Source: an uncultured Flavobacteriaceae bacterium (lineage in GTDB: Bacteria > Bacteroidota > Bacteroidia > Flavobacteriales > Flavobacteriaceae). Taken from it: DNA of 64,000 nt. Below the pieces are notes generated by a model, which searched no databases, had not been told where the DNA came from, and saw only the letters and a program-made list of their open reading frames with translations. The stretch spans positions 1 through 64,000 of the forward strand of contig CANMXP010000025.1 of assembly GCA_947501845.1 (NCBI GenBank), read 5' to 3'. The translations under genes and the position numbers were made by a program. Within the stretch, counting starts at the first letter, position 1; the number at the start of each line of letters is the position of its first letter. Of the stretch, positions 45,375-54,163 are shown piece by piece.

Positions 45375-48359
45375 TTACAAGTCGAATTTAAGCCCTAATG
45401 ATCCCCAAAAACCATAACCTTCGGTTTGGTGTATTCTTGAAAAATCTTTGCTTGGGTCTCCAAAAACCTCTTTTTCAAGTTGGTCTGTTAAGTTATTAAG
45501 CTGAAGAAATACCGATAGATTTTTAGTAATTTTTTGGCTTGCAGAAATATCCAAATGAAACTCATCGCCAAAATAAACATCTGTTAGTTCACCATCTCCT
45601 AAACCTATCAAAATAGCATCCCTGTAAACCCCCGAAGCTGTAAAAGACAATCCTAGGTTAGGATTTTCGTAAAAAAGACCAAGATTAAAAATATGATTAG
45701 GGCTTTCAAAAGGTAAGGTACGGGTTATAATTTCATCACCTTCCTCAGCAGAAATTTTTTGTTCTGTAAAAGCATACGTATAATTAGTACTAACGCCAAA
45801 CCATTTAAGGAAAGGCATATCATCATTCAAAAATTTATGCACAAGAGACACTTCTACACCAAGCGCTTTTGCACTCTCACCATTAACAGATTGATAAACG
45901 GTATACAGGATATCATCTATTTCCTCAAAAGTTCGTTGCCTTTGTATTTGATTATCTATAAATTTTCCAAATGCACCAATAGATAGTAACCCTAAATTTT
46001 TAGAATACTTTTCGAACATAATATCAAAATTGTTTGCTCTACTCGCTTTAATTTCTGGGTTCTTTCTGCTAATTCTTCGTTCGTCCATATCTATAACATC
46101 TGGATCAGGAATTAACGAACCAAAAGGAGGCCTTGTAAAACCTGTACTATAGGCCAATCGTAACAGTGTATTTTTATTAAAATTATATTTAGCTTGCGCG
46201 GATGGTAAGAAGTTTTGATATGTAAACTTGTTAACACTATTAAAATCGTCTGCACGAATAGCCGTATACTTATTACTGGTTTGTGAATATCTTACACCAG
46301 AAACAAGCGATAGTTTATCGGTAAGTTTTGTTGTCAATTTTATGTAAGTCGCCAGTATATCTTCTTTTGCATTATAATCTGCTCCGTCTCCACGATCTTC
46401 ATCTAATTTAAATTCACCTAACCCCAAAGCCGTAACTTCATCGTCGTTAGCACGAACATTTACAAATCTAAATGCACCTCCATCAAGCGGAATTGGATTT
46501 TCATTATCATCCACATTTACCTGCGATCGCTGTTGATCTCTTAATCTATCCTTGTTTCTAAATTTTCCACCGACTTTAATTTTATGATCCATATCAAAAA
46601 GGTTAAACGGTATGGTAACATCTAAACGGCTTTCAAAGTTTTTATCTTCTGTAATATTATTATCAAATCTTAAACGGTTTAAGAATAATTGACTGTTAGT
46701 ATCAACATTGTTCTTTACCCCAAAATTTGTTAATTGTTCATTTGAAAAACCACTATAATCTACATCTCTGGCAAAACGCCAATAGGATCTAAAAGGCATT
46801 TCTTCTTCAGCCTTTGTATAATTAAAACGATAAGAAATTTTTAAACCAGATAGGTTATGCTTTCCTGAGAGCTGATATAAAAAATGTTTTTGGTACTCAC
46901 CCCGATTACGTATTTCTCGTTCTTCTTCTCCATCTCCAACTAAATAATCTACTTTTCTTCTAATTTCATCATCATAATAAATATTAAAATTCATTAAAAA
47001 CTTAAGACTATTATTTTTGTTGAAACGGATGTCTGGACTAAACATCACTCCATAACGCACTCTTCTCACATCATAATCGTTATTTCTTTTTTCTTCTATG
47101 TTTACTGAGGTGTCGTCTGTATATAAATATTGGTTTAATAAAGAGCCCCGATTCGTTCTGTAATAACTACCTGCTGCGATCAGCCCTAATTTATCATTGA
47201 AAAAACGTTGGCCTGCAACTAAAGAAAAAGCTTGCAAATCTTTACCCAAATCTTCAAATTCTGATTGTTGTTGGTTAGCCCCTCCACTTGTAGAAACATT
47301 TAAAAGAGGTTTATCTGGTGCCTGTTTTAGATTAAAATCTACAGTTCCTCCAATAGCATCGCCATCCATATCTGGGGTTAGTGTTTTATTAACTACAATG
47401 GATTCCATTAAATCTGCTTGTAGAAGATCAAGACCTACGGCACGATCGTCATCTGGATCGGGGCTTGGAACACGAGAACCATTAACCTGTATAGCGTTAA
47501 ACCTTGGGGATAATCCTCTTATAGAAATAAGTTCCCCTTCTCCTTGATCACGACTCAAGGCAATACCAGGAATTCTTTGTAAGGCTTCGGCGGCATTACG
47601 ATCTGCATATTTGCTAAACTGCTCATAAGACACTACATTCTTAATATTCTCAGCATTCTTTTGTTCATTTAATGCTTTGGCTTGGCCACGTGTTAAACTG
47701 CCATAAATCATGACATCACCAAGTGACTCAACATTTTCTTGAAGGATAAAATCCATAGATGTCGTTTGCCCACCTCTTATTGTTACGGTTATTTCCTTAT
47801 CGGCGTAGCCTATGTATTCAGCTCTTAAAGTATGGTCGCCTTCTGGAAGTTCCATAGTAAATTTTCCGTCAACTCCAGAGATTGTTCCTTTTTTGGCTTC
47901 TACTGCTACTATAGTGGCATAGGGCAAAAAATTGCCACTTACATCAAACACGGTACCCGAAATCTTTCCATTAGCCTCATAAAGTGAAACTTTTTTATTC
48001 GCTTTTTTCTTAAGGATAACCATATTATCACTAATATCGTAAGTAATTGTCTTTGGCAATACGTCTGTTAAAATAAATTTGATTGTCCTATTTTCATAGG
48101 TTTTGGTGAGTACTTTAGTTAATGGTGTTTTACTTTTGCTATATACAAAGCTTATATCTGAAGCCCGTTCAATTTTTTTAAGTAAAACTTCTAAAGTCTC
48201 TTCTTTTGCAGATACCGAAACCTTAGTTTCTAAAACTGTAGGTTGAGAGAAAGGATCTGCATAGGTGTTTAAGCACCAAAGACTGGTTAGCACAAAAAGA
48301 AAATATGTTCTTTTAAAATAAGAACGACATTTCTTTTGTTTGAGAATAATTTTTTTCAT
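45375..48359 (-). CDS. TonB-dependent receptor with N-terminal STN signalling domain
   Basis: 994 residues. Signal peptide, then an STN domain about residues 45-115 (EETLEVLLKKIERASDISFVYSKSKTPL), which contacts FecR in the periplasm; a carboxypeptidase-regulatory-like domain about 130-212 (GKISGTVFDVSGNFLPYATI); plug (EALQRIPGIALSRDQGEGELISIRG, VNKTLTPDMDGDAIGGTVDFN); then a barrel ending FWGSLGLKFDL. The plug is of the TonB-dependent receptor class outside SusC (no SusD partner follows). It is followed by the PhoD-like enzyme, so a phosphorylated compound is a plausible ligand. Confidence 0.93.
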   Translation of the reverse strand: MKKIILKQKKCRSYFKRTYFLFVLTSLWCLNTYADPFSQPTVLETKVSVSAKEETLEVLLKKIERASDISFVYSKSKTPLTKVLTKTYENRTIKFILTDVLPKTITYDISDNMVILKKKANKKVSLYEANGKISGTVFDVSGNFLPYATIVAVEAKKGTISGVDGKFTMELPEGDHTLRAEYIGYADKEITVTIRGGQTTSMDFILQENVESLGDVMIYGSLTRGQAKALNEQKNAENIKNVVSYEQFSKYADRNAAEALQRIPGIALSRDQGEGELISIRGLSPRFNAIQVNGSRVPSPDPDDDRAVGLDLLQADLMESIVVNKTLTPDMDGDAIGGTVDFNLKQAPDKPLLNVSTSGGANQQQSEFEDLGKDLQAFSLVAGQRFFNDKLGLIAAGSYYRTNRGSLLNQYLYTDDTSVNIEEKRNNDYDVRRVRYGVMFSPDIRFNKNNSLKFLMNFNIYYDDEIRRKVDYLVGDGEEEREIRNRGEYQKHFLYQLSGKHNLSGLKISYRFNYTKAEEEMPFRSYWRFARDVDYSGFSNEQLTNFGVKNNVDTNSQLFLNRLRFDNNITEDKNFESRLDVTIPFNLFDMDHKIKVGGKFRNKDRLRDQQRSQVNVDDNENPIPLDGGAFRFVNVRANDDEVTALGLGEFKLDEDRGDGADYNAKEDILATYIKLTTKLTDKLSLVSGVRYSQTSNKYTAIRADDFNSVNKFTYQNFLPSAQAKYNFNKNTLLRLAYSTGFTRPPFGSLIPDPDVIDMDERRISRKNPEIKASRANNFDIMFEKYSKNLGLLSIGAFGKFIDNQIQRQRTFEEIDDILYTVYQSVNGESAKALGVEVSLVHKFLNDDMPFLKWFGVSTNYTYAFTEQKISAEEGDEIITRTLPFESPNHIFNLGLFYENPNLGLSFTASGVYRDAILIGLGDGELTDVYFGDEFHLDISASQKITKNLSVFLQLNNLTDQLEKEVFGDPSKDFSRIHQTEGYGFWGSLGLKFDL

Positions 48360-48388
48360 TTTTGAAATGCATTTAAATTAAAAATTAA

Positions 48389-49420
48389 TTAATTGGTTTT
48401 TAGCCGGTGGATATTACCAGTATCCTCCGGTTTTTTTTCACATCCATCACCACTTATAGCAATAAGATTGTTTGTTATTATTTTGTATTCACTCCCCAAT
48501 GAAGTACATATAAGATTTACAATATTTTTTAATGATACTTTATGAAAAGTGCCACTGATATAGCAATTTTTAAGGTTTTTATTTTTTAATTGAAATGTAA
48601 CACCATAATTTTGAGACAAGTATTCGAGTGCTTTTTCTAATGGCATATTATCAAAAACAAATTTTCTATCTACCCATGCCATTTCATTTTCGATTCCTTT
48701 TGTATGTTCTTTAAAGAATTTTTTGGACGCCATATTATAAACAGCTTTATCACCTTTTTCTAGTAAATAAATTTGCTCACTTTCTTTTTTATTAACAGCT
48801 ACCTTACCTTTTATAACACTTACAGAAGGTTTTCTACCTCTAGAATCTATGTTAAAACTTGTGCCTAAAACGGTTGTTGTAAAATTAGGACTTGAGACTA
48901 CGAAAGGCTTCTCTTCATTTCTGGCTACCTTAAAAAAGGCTTCTCCTTCAAGTTCTATTTGTCTTATCTCTGGGTTAGAAAAATTATAGGACAACATGGA
49001 ATTTTCATTTAACCAAACAATAGAACTATCTGGTAATAAAACTCTTGATTTTTCATTATTTACAGTCCTAAACTCTTTCCACGTCTCATTAAAACCTAAG
49101 AAATTGTAAATAAAATACACACCTAATAAAATAATTATAGATGCAGCTGCTTTTAAAATAAATGGATGCTTTTTGAAAGGATATAATCTATTTTTTTTAG
49201 GTTTTGATTTGATCTGATTTAATACGTTCTCCTTAGCGCTTTCTGAACTAAAAGCTATTGATTTTAAATCACCCGTTTCCTTCCATTTTTTTGCTATGCT
49301 ATCAAAAGCTTTTTTATTATCATCATTACTCTCCAATAACACAAAAAGTGTATTTATGTCTTCCTCATTAATTTCGTTAGACAAATATTTAGTAACCAGT
49401 TCCCAAAAAGACTGTTCCAT
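48389..49420 (-). CDS. FecR-type anti-sigma factor (phosphatase operon)
   Basis: 343 residues. N-terminal cytoplasmic helices that bind sigma, a membrane segment about residues 84-107 (FILKAAASIIILLGVYFIYN), the FecR domain (FRTVNNEKSRVLLPDSSIVWLNENSML, EAFFKVARNEEKPFVV, TTVLGTSFNID) and a C-terminal STN-like domain (MPLEKALEYLSQNYGVTFQL). It relays ligand binding from the STN-TonB receptor, 29 bases downstream, to the ECF sigma factor encoded upstream. Confidence 0.94.
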   Translation of the reverse strand: MEQSFWELVTKYLSNEINEEDINTLFVLLESNDDNKKAFDSIAKKWKETGDLKSIAFSSESAKENVLNQIKSKPKKNRLYPFKKHPFILKAAASIIILLGVYFIYNFLGFNETWKEFRTVNNEKSRVLLPDSSIVWLNENSMLSYNFSNPEIRQIELEGEAFFKVARNEEKPFVVSSPNFTTTVLGTSFNIDSRGRKPSVSVIKGKVAVNKKESEQIYLLEKGDKAVYNMASKKFFKEHTKGIENEMAWVDRKFVFDNMPLEKALEYLSQNYGVTFQLKNKNLKNCYISGTFHKVSLKNIVNLICTSLGSEYKIITNNLIAISGDGCEKKPEDTGNIHRLKTN

Positions 49421-49519
49421 TTCTAATAGTTTTACACTTATAAGACAGTTAGAAATAGAATTATCTACTATGCAAAGAGGTTATAAAAAGGTTAAGGAAA
49501 TGTAAAATAAACTTTGAAC

Positions 49520-50062
49520 TTAAATCGACCTTTTCTTATTAGGATATTCCATATGCAAGAATTTAACAGCTTCAACCATTTGATTTTGTACGGTATTTGA
49601 GGATATATCTAAAACCTCAGCTATTTCTTTATATTTAAGCCCGTCAAAACGATTTAACATAAAAATAATCCTGCGATTTTGGGGCATTTTATCTATAGTC
49701 TTTTGTACCAAATTGAGCTTTTCTCGAATAATCATTTTATGCTCTTGGTTGGCTATATCTACCTCAGAAAAAAAATTGCAATCAAATGTATCTTTTAACT
49801 GATTTTTTTCTGATTTTAACGCATTTATAGAGGCATTTTTAACACTAGTATATAAAAACGGACGTAGATTCTGAATAATAGTCTCTTTCCTTTTATCCCA
49901 TAACTTCACAAAAACATCTGAAACCAATTCTTCTGCTGTCTCTTTTGAAATAGAAAACTGGAATGCAAAATTACTTAATCGCCCATAATATCTATCGAAA
50001 AGGGCCGTAAAAGCTTCTTCGCTATTGTTTTGAATACGTTTGTAAAGTTCATTATCGCACAT
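49520..50062 (-). CDS. ECF RNA polymerase sigma factor (FecI-like, phosphatase operon)
   Basis: 180 residues: sigma-70 region 2 (EEAFTALFDRYYGRLSNFAF, AEELVSDVFVKLWDKR) and region 4 (MPQNRRIIFMLNRFDGLKYKEIAEVLDISSNTVQNQM). It is the first gene of a minus-strand operon with FecR, the STN-TonB receptor and the PhoD-like enzyme, which it probably activates when FecR is signalled. There is a 99-base gap to FecR. Confidence 0.94.
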   Translation of the reverse strand: MCDNELYKRIQNNSEEAFTALFDRYYGRLSNFAFQFSISKETAEELVSDVFVKLWDKRKETIIQNLRPFLYTSVKNASINALKSEKNQLKDTFDCNFFSEVDIANQEHKMIIREKLNLVQKTIDKMPQNRRIIFMLNRFDGLKYKEIAEVLDISSNTVQNQMVEAVKFLHMEYPNKKRSI

Positions 50063-50216
50063 ATAGCTTAATATTATAGGCGCAATTTATCAGTTATTAG
50101 AATTTTTAATGGAAAGAAAAGTTTAACTGTATATTAAATATTTGAAAAAAGTACCATGATTCCCTTTCAAAATTTTATTTGGTAATTAAGTATAATTTAT
50201 AAATCTATTTTTGTTT

Positions 50217-50254
50217 AAAAAACATACCAAATAGTATGTTTTCAATTATCTTTG
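50217..50254 (+). promoter_or_regulatory. Second copy of the palindromic operator with -7 element
   Basis: Left arm AAAAAACATACCA and right arm TAGTATGTTTTCA around AA, the same dyad as at 28052-28079 with a few changes, followed two bases later by TATCTTTG (50247-50254), an exact TAnnTTTG match. Conservation of both parts while the surrounding bases differ supports a functional operator. Confidence 0.6.
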
Positions 50255-50329
50255 TATCATTATTTATTTAAGCATTTATCTCAAAAAGTGTTTCCGTTAT
50301 AATTTAGACCTTTAAATATTAAGCAAATT

Positions 50330-50700
50330 ATGAGAAACTTGTTAATTGTATTCAGTATTATACTCCTTATATATATTTCGTACCGTGTCTTCGTTATGCT
50401 ACACTTGATAGCGGGCTAGAAAATAAAATAGCAAACGGCGCTGTAATTTTAGATGTAAGAACAGAAACGGAATATGAGATGGGGCATGTTATAGGGTCCG
50501 TTAACATATCATTAGGCACAATGAGAGAGCGATATGTTGAACTTGATACTAGTAAAACCTATATTACTTGTTGTTCTCACGGGCTGAGAAGTCTCAAAGT
50601 TGAATCAATACTTAAAGATAAAGGCTTTAAAAACGTATATAATGGCGGCACTTGGTCTGATCTTGAGGAGATGATAAATCAAATGTCTAGCAAAAAATGA
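50330..50700 (+). pseudogene. Rhodanese-like gene, second copy, one-base frameshift
   Basis: The ATG at 50330 opens MRNLLIVFSIILLIYISYRVF, matching the intact copy at 28148, but the frame then runs into TAG at codon 31. Compared with the intact copy (CTTTCG), one T is missing near 50388 (CTTCG). In the other frame the match continues to the TGA at 50700 (LDVRTETEYEMGHV, CCSHGLRS, KGFKNVYNGGTWSDL). The domain itself is undamaged, so the change is recent, a sequencing error, or bypassed by slippage. An ATG at 50479 would yield only 73 residues lacking the first part of the domain. Confidence 0.8.
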
Positions 50701-50832
50701 TTTTTAAAATTTATGTACTATAGATGGTTATTTAAAAATCAAAATTTTGTATTATACCTCTATGAAAGAAAAGTGAATGGAAAACTCTGGCTAATCATTG
50801 GATACTTTATAGGTTAAGACTTGTTTTATATT

Positions 50833-52440
50833 TTATTCATATTCAAACCAGTTAAAAATAGCTTTCGCTTTGGAAGGCACCCCATTACTAGTTGCATACA
50901 TACCTACATAAAGCCCATTAAATCTTAAAGAAATCTCATCTGCTAAATTGGAAAGGTCTTGCTGATTTCCAATAGTTTCAAAATCAATTCCGTTTGTACT
51001 AAAACTGAACGTAGCTTTATTATGTTCTTGGGTATTAATTTTAAACACCACAGATCTTTTATCACATAATTCTGTTGCAACAATCTCTTTACCATTAATA
51101 GTCGTCTTTATTAACTGTATTTCATTAGCATTCTTTAAGAGCTGATAGTGAGAATCATGCGTTCTGTAAAGTACTAAACCCACTTTTTCATTGGGTTTTA
51201 GTTTGCCAGAAGTGAACGAAGTTGACGCTGTAAAAATATGATCTAATACCCGCTTTGCTATAAAACTTGGCTGTTCCTTTTTCTCAATAACATCTGGTCG
51301 GATATCAATAACTAATTTACTATCCTTCAGGTTATACCATTTTTGAGTGGGCGTTTTTAAAAAATTCCATTCCAACCCCAAACTAGTACCGTTAAAATCA
51401 TCTTTTTCAGATTTTTTAAGATGGGGTGTCCAAAATAAATCGGGTCGCTTTTGTTCTTTTTCCAAAATCCCAAAACCTAAATTAAAAACAGGTGTTCGGC
51501 CCTGAAATGTAACAGGAACTAGATAGGTTTCTCTAGCTAAAATGGAATATCCATCTACCTGCTTTTTGGCATGTAAAACAGCCCACCAATTGCCTTTTTG
51601 AGTTTGAACCAAATCGGTATGTCCTACTGCCCAAATAGGGTATTCTTTTCCTAAATGCCTGTGTGTAAAAACAGGATTGACATCGTCGGGGACATAAGGC
51701 CCCCAAATATTATCACTATGAAATACCGTTGTTGCGTGATAAAAAGACGTACCACCTTCTGCAACCATAAGCAAGTATTTACCATTTATTTTATATAAAT
51801 GAGGCCCTTCTGTCCATTTGGCATTAGAAGCATGACCAAAAGTTAATGTTTTTCTTTTTCCAATTAGTTTTCCAGTTTTTAAATCTAATTCTTGGAGCCA
51901 GATAAAAGATTCTCCAATCCATCTTTCACTTTTGCCAACATTTTCGTTGCCCGTATAATAGCATGTGCCATCGTCATCCCAAAATAAGGAAGGATCTATT
52001 CCAGGAGCATTTTCTAACCAAATGGGATCCGACCAAGGTCCTGCAGGATTTGTGGCTGTTATATAAAAATTACCCCCACATTCTACACAGGTATTAATAA
52101 TATAAAAAGTCCCTTTATAATAACGAATTGTAGCGGCATAAACCCCTCTTGAATCATTAACTTCTTTTGGTATATTTACTTGATCTGGACGTGTTATACC
52201 ATAGCCTATTAATTTCCAATTTACTAAATCTTTGCTATGGTGAATGGGGATGCATGGAAACCATTCAAAGGATGAGTTTACCAAATAGAAATCATCTCCA
52301 ACGCTACATATACTCGGGTCTGGGTAAAACCCAGACAAAATTGGGTTGGTATATTTTTCAGGAATTGTTTGTGCTATTAAATTATTAAAAAAAAATAGTG
52401 TTAGTATGAATCCTAATGGTATTTTATTTTTAAATTTCAT
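50833..52440 (-). CDS. GH43 glycoside hydrolase (beta-xylosidase/arabinofuranosidase type) with C-terminal beta-sandwich
   Basis: 535 residues with a signal peptide (LTLFFFNNLIAQ). Five-bladed propeller with the three GH43 acids in their usual setting: Asp41 (FYPDPSI, base), Asp149 (GIDPSLF, pKa modulator) and Glu211 (WTEGPHLY, acid). Residues about 330-535 form the jelly-roll domain common to beta-xylosidase-type members (FNGTSLGLEWNFLKTP, LRFNGLYVGMYATS). Subfamily and substrate (xylose, arabinose or galactose-linked) cannot be fixed by eye. It is the last gene of PUL2, separated from the sulfatase by a terminator and a short tandem repeat, so it may have its own promoter. Confidence 0.92.
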   Translation of the reverse strand: MKFKNKIPLGFILTLFFFNNLIAQTIPEKYTNPILSGFYPDPSICSVGDDFYLVNSSFEWFPCIPIHHSKDLVNWKLIGYGITRPDQVNIPKEVNDSRGVYAATIRYYKGTFYIINTCVECGGNFYITATNPAGPWSDPIWLENAPGIDPSLFWDDDGTCYYTGNENVGKSERWIGESFIWLQELDLKTGKLIGKRKTLTFGHASNAKWTEGPHLYKINGKYLLMVAEGGTSFYHATTVFHSDNIWGPYVPDDVNPVFTHRHLGKEYPIWAVGHTDLVQTQKGNWWAVLHAKKQVDGYSILARETYLVPVTFQGRTPVFNLGFGILEKEQKRPDLFWTPHLKKSEKDDFNGTSLGLEWNFLKTPTQKWYNLKDSKLVIDIRPDVIEKKEQPSFIAKRVLDHIFTASTSFTSGKLKPNEKVGLVLYRTHDSHYQLLKNANEIQLIKTTINGKEIVATELCDKRSVVFKINTQEHNKATFSFSTNGIDFETIGNQQDLSNLADEISLRFNGLYVGMYATSNGVPSKAKAIFNWFEYE

Positions 52441-52448
52441 AGCATATG

Positions 52449-52498
52449 TTGTACTTTAAATGAATTGTAGTTGTTGTACTTTAAATGAATTGTAGTTG
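52449..52498. repeat. Two perfect tandem copies of a 25-bp unit
   Basis: The unit beginning TTGTACTTTAAATGAATTG is present at 52449-52473 and 52474-52498, just upstream of the GH43 start codon, with a few bases of a third copy. The first copy reaches to within nine bases of the start codon and so would lie in the leader. Confidence 0.85.
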
Positions 52499-52541
52499 TT
52501 GTAGAATAAGACAAGAATATAGTATAATGCTTTTAATAAAA

Positions 52542-52577
52542 TTATAGAGAATGGCGTTTTACTTCCATTCTCTATAA
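52542..52577 (-). terminator. Terminator after the PUL2 sulfatase gene
   Basis: Perfect 13-base stem TTATAGAGAATGG/CCATTCTCTATAA between the sulfatase and GH43 genes; the minus strand continues AT-rich. Confidence 0.7.
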
Positions 52578-52620
52578 AATACACTAATTAAACTAAACTA
52601 ACTCGATTTTTAAAATGTTG

Positions 52621-54078
52621 TTAATCTAAATTCTTTTGAGGAACTTTTGTTTGCAAATTATCTCTCATTTTGATTAACTCATTTTTTAATTCATTAAATT
52701 TTTCTGGATTTTTGCTTACCAAATTATCTGTTTCAGATATATCTTCTTTTAAATTATAAAGTTCGTAGGTATCTGTTTCATAGAAATAGATTAATTTCCA
52801 GTCACCTTTTCTTACTGCTTGCCCTGGTGTCCATCCGCTAGTATGGTAATGCGGATAATCCCAAAACAAGACGTCATGAACGGTATTTTGATTGCCCATT
52901 AACAATGGGTTTAAACTTACACCATCTTTATGGAGTTCTGGTTGTTTTGGCAAGTCCAACACATCTAATATAGTAGGAAATAAATCCATACTTATTACAG
53001 GAGCATCAATCTTCCTTCCAATATTTTCATTAGGTTTTTTTATAATTAGAGGCACTTTTATTCCGCCTTCGTATGCCCAACCTTTACCAGCTCTTAAAGG
53101 TTTTACACTGGTTGGAGGTATCCAATTGGATTCTGTTGTTGACAAGCCTCCATTATCTGAAGTAAAAACGATAAGTGTGTTTTTATCAAGTCCTAAATCC
53201 TCTATTTTATCCAAGAGCCTTCCAACATTTTCATCTAAAGCATATACCATGGAGGCATATGCATCACTGTACTGATTTTGTACTGTTATGGAATGCCCTT
53301 CAGCTTTTGTAATGGGTAAACTATCTATTAATAGTTTTCTTTTTTCTTTAAATTTAGCAATGTGCTTTTTACTGGCTTCAATAGGTGTGTGTACAGTATA
53401 ATAAGCTAAGTACAGTAAGAATGGATTGCTTTTATTTTCTTCTATAAATTTGATAGATGCATTGGTTAATCTATCCGTTAGATATTCGCCATCTGGACCA
53501 TCGGTGAGTTTAGGGTTTTTATATGGAGCGTAATAACCGCCTGGTGGCTGCCCCATATGATGCCCTCCTATATTAATATCAAAGCCTTGATCTTCAGGAA
53601 AAAAACCAACATCGCCTAAATGCCATTTTCCAGCAAAAAAAGTTTTGTATTCATGTTCTTTTAAAGCTTCTGCAATGGTAACTTCTTCTAAGGGTAATTG
53701 ATTTAAATCTGTAACACCTAATAACTTTTTGTTGTTTAGATCATGACCAGGTATCCAATCGGTTATCCCAACTCTGGAGGGGTATTTCCCTGTCATAAGA
53801 GCAGCTCTAGTTGGTGAACAAACTGGGTTTGGAGTATAAGCATTCGTAAAAACATGACTTTGCGCTGCAAATCTATCAATGTTAGGCGTTTCATAAAAAC
53901 TGCTTCCGTAACATCCTAAATCTGTCCACCCTAAATCGTCAACTAATATAAAGACGATATTCTTGTGAGACTTCTCATGAGATGTATTTTTGTTTTCGGT
54001 ATTTTCTTTTTTATCAGATTTACACCCTATACTAAAAACAAGCATAAGATTGACTAAAAACCAAGCTATTTTTTTCAT
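52621..54078 (-). CDS. Sulfatase, formylglycine-dependent (S1 family), PUL2
   Basis: 485 residues with a lipoprotein signal (LVFSIGCKSDKK). Core motifs: FILVDDLGWTDLGCYG (metal ligands), CSPTRAALMTGKYPSRVG with Cys87 as formylglycine site, FAGKWHLGD, VFTSDNGG and C-terminal ELYNLKEDISETDN. The arrangement resembles N-acetylgalactosamine-6-sulfatase-type enzymes, but the sulfate position is not determined. It follows SusD in PUL2 after a small hairpin, so the imported glycan is sulfated. It is not a close duplicate of the sulfatase at 718-2244. Confidence 0.95.
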   Translation of the reverse strand: MKKIAWFLVNLMLVFSIGCKSDKKENTENKNTSHEKSHKNIVFILVDDLGWTDLGCYGSSFYETPNIDRFAAQSHVFTNAYTPNPVCSPTRAALMTGKYPSRVGITDWIPGHDLNNKKLLGVTDLNQLPLEEVTIAEALKEHEYKTFFAGKWHLGDVGFFPEDQGFDINIGGHHMGQPPGGYYAPYKNPKLTDGPDGEYLTDRLTNASIKFIEENKSNPFLLYLAYYTVHTPIEASKKHIAKFKEKRKLLIDSLPITKAEGHSITVQNQYSDAYASMVYALDENVGRLLDKIEDLGLDKNTLIVFTSDNGGLSTTESNWIPPTSVKPLRAGKGWAYEGGIKVPLIIKKPNENIGRKIDAPVISMDLFPTILDVLDLPKQPELHKDGVSLNPLLMGNQNTVHDVLFWDYPHYHTSGWTPGQAVRKGDWKLIYFYETDTYELYNLKEDISETDNLVSKNPEKFNELKNELIKMRDNLQTKVPQKNLD

Positions 54079-54125
54079 GTTTAAATTCTGTTTGATTATC
54101 TAGTTTTTAAAAACTTTGGCAAACA

Positions 54126-54150
54126 ACTCCTCTACACTATGCAGAGGAGT
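54126..54150 (-). terminator. Intercistronic hairpin between SusD and sulfatase
   Basis: Perfect eight-base stem ACTCCTCT/AGAGGAGT with a nine-base loop, but no U-run after it on the minus strand. It may partly end transcription or protect the susCD part of the message. Confidence 0.45.
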
Positions 54151-54163
54151 AAAATTTTGGTTA

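Noticed and set aside
48395-48440. GC-rich imperfect inverted repeat at the end of the FecR gene
   Set aside because: It overlaps coding sequence, has a mismatch and no U-run in the direction of transcription; the TonB receptor gene must be read through it.
50479-50700. Intact 73-residue rhodanese
   Set aside because: Comparison with the copy at 28148 shows it is only the tail of a longer gene broken by one missing base; it lacks the first strands of the domain.
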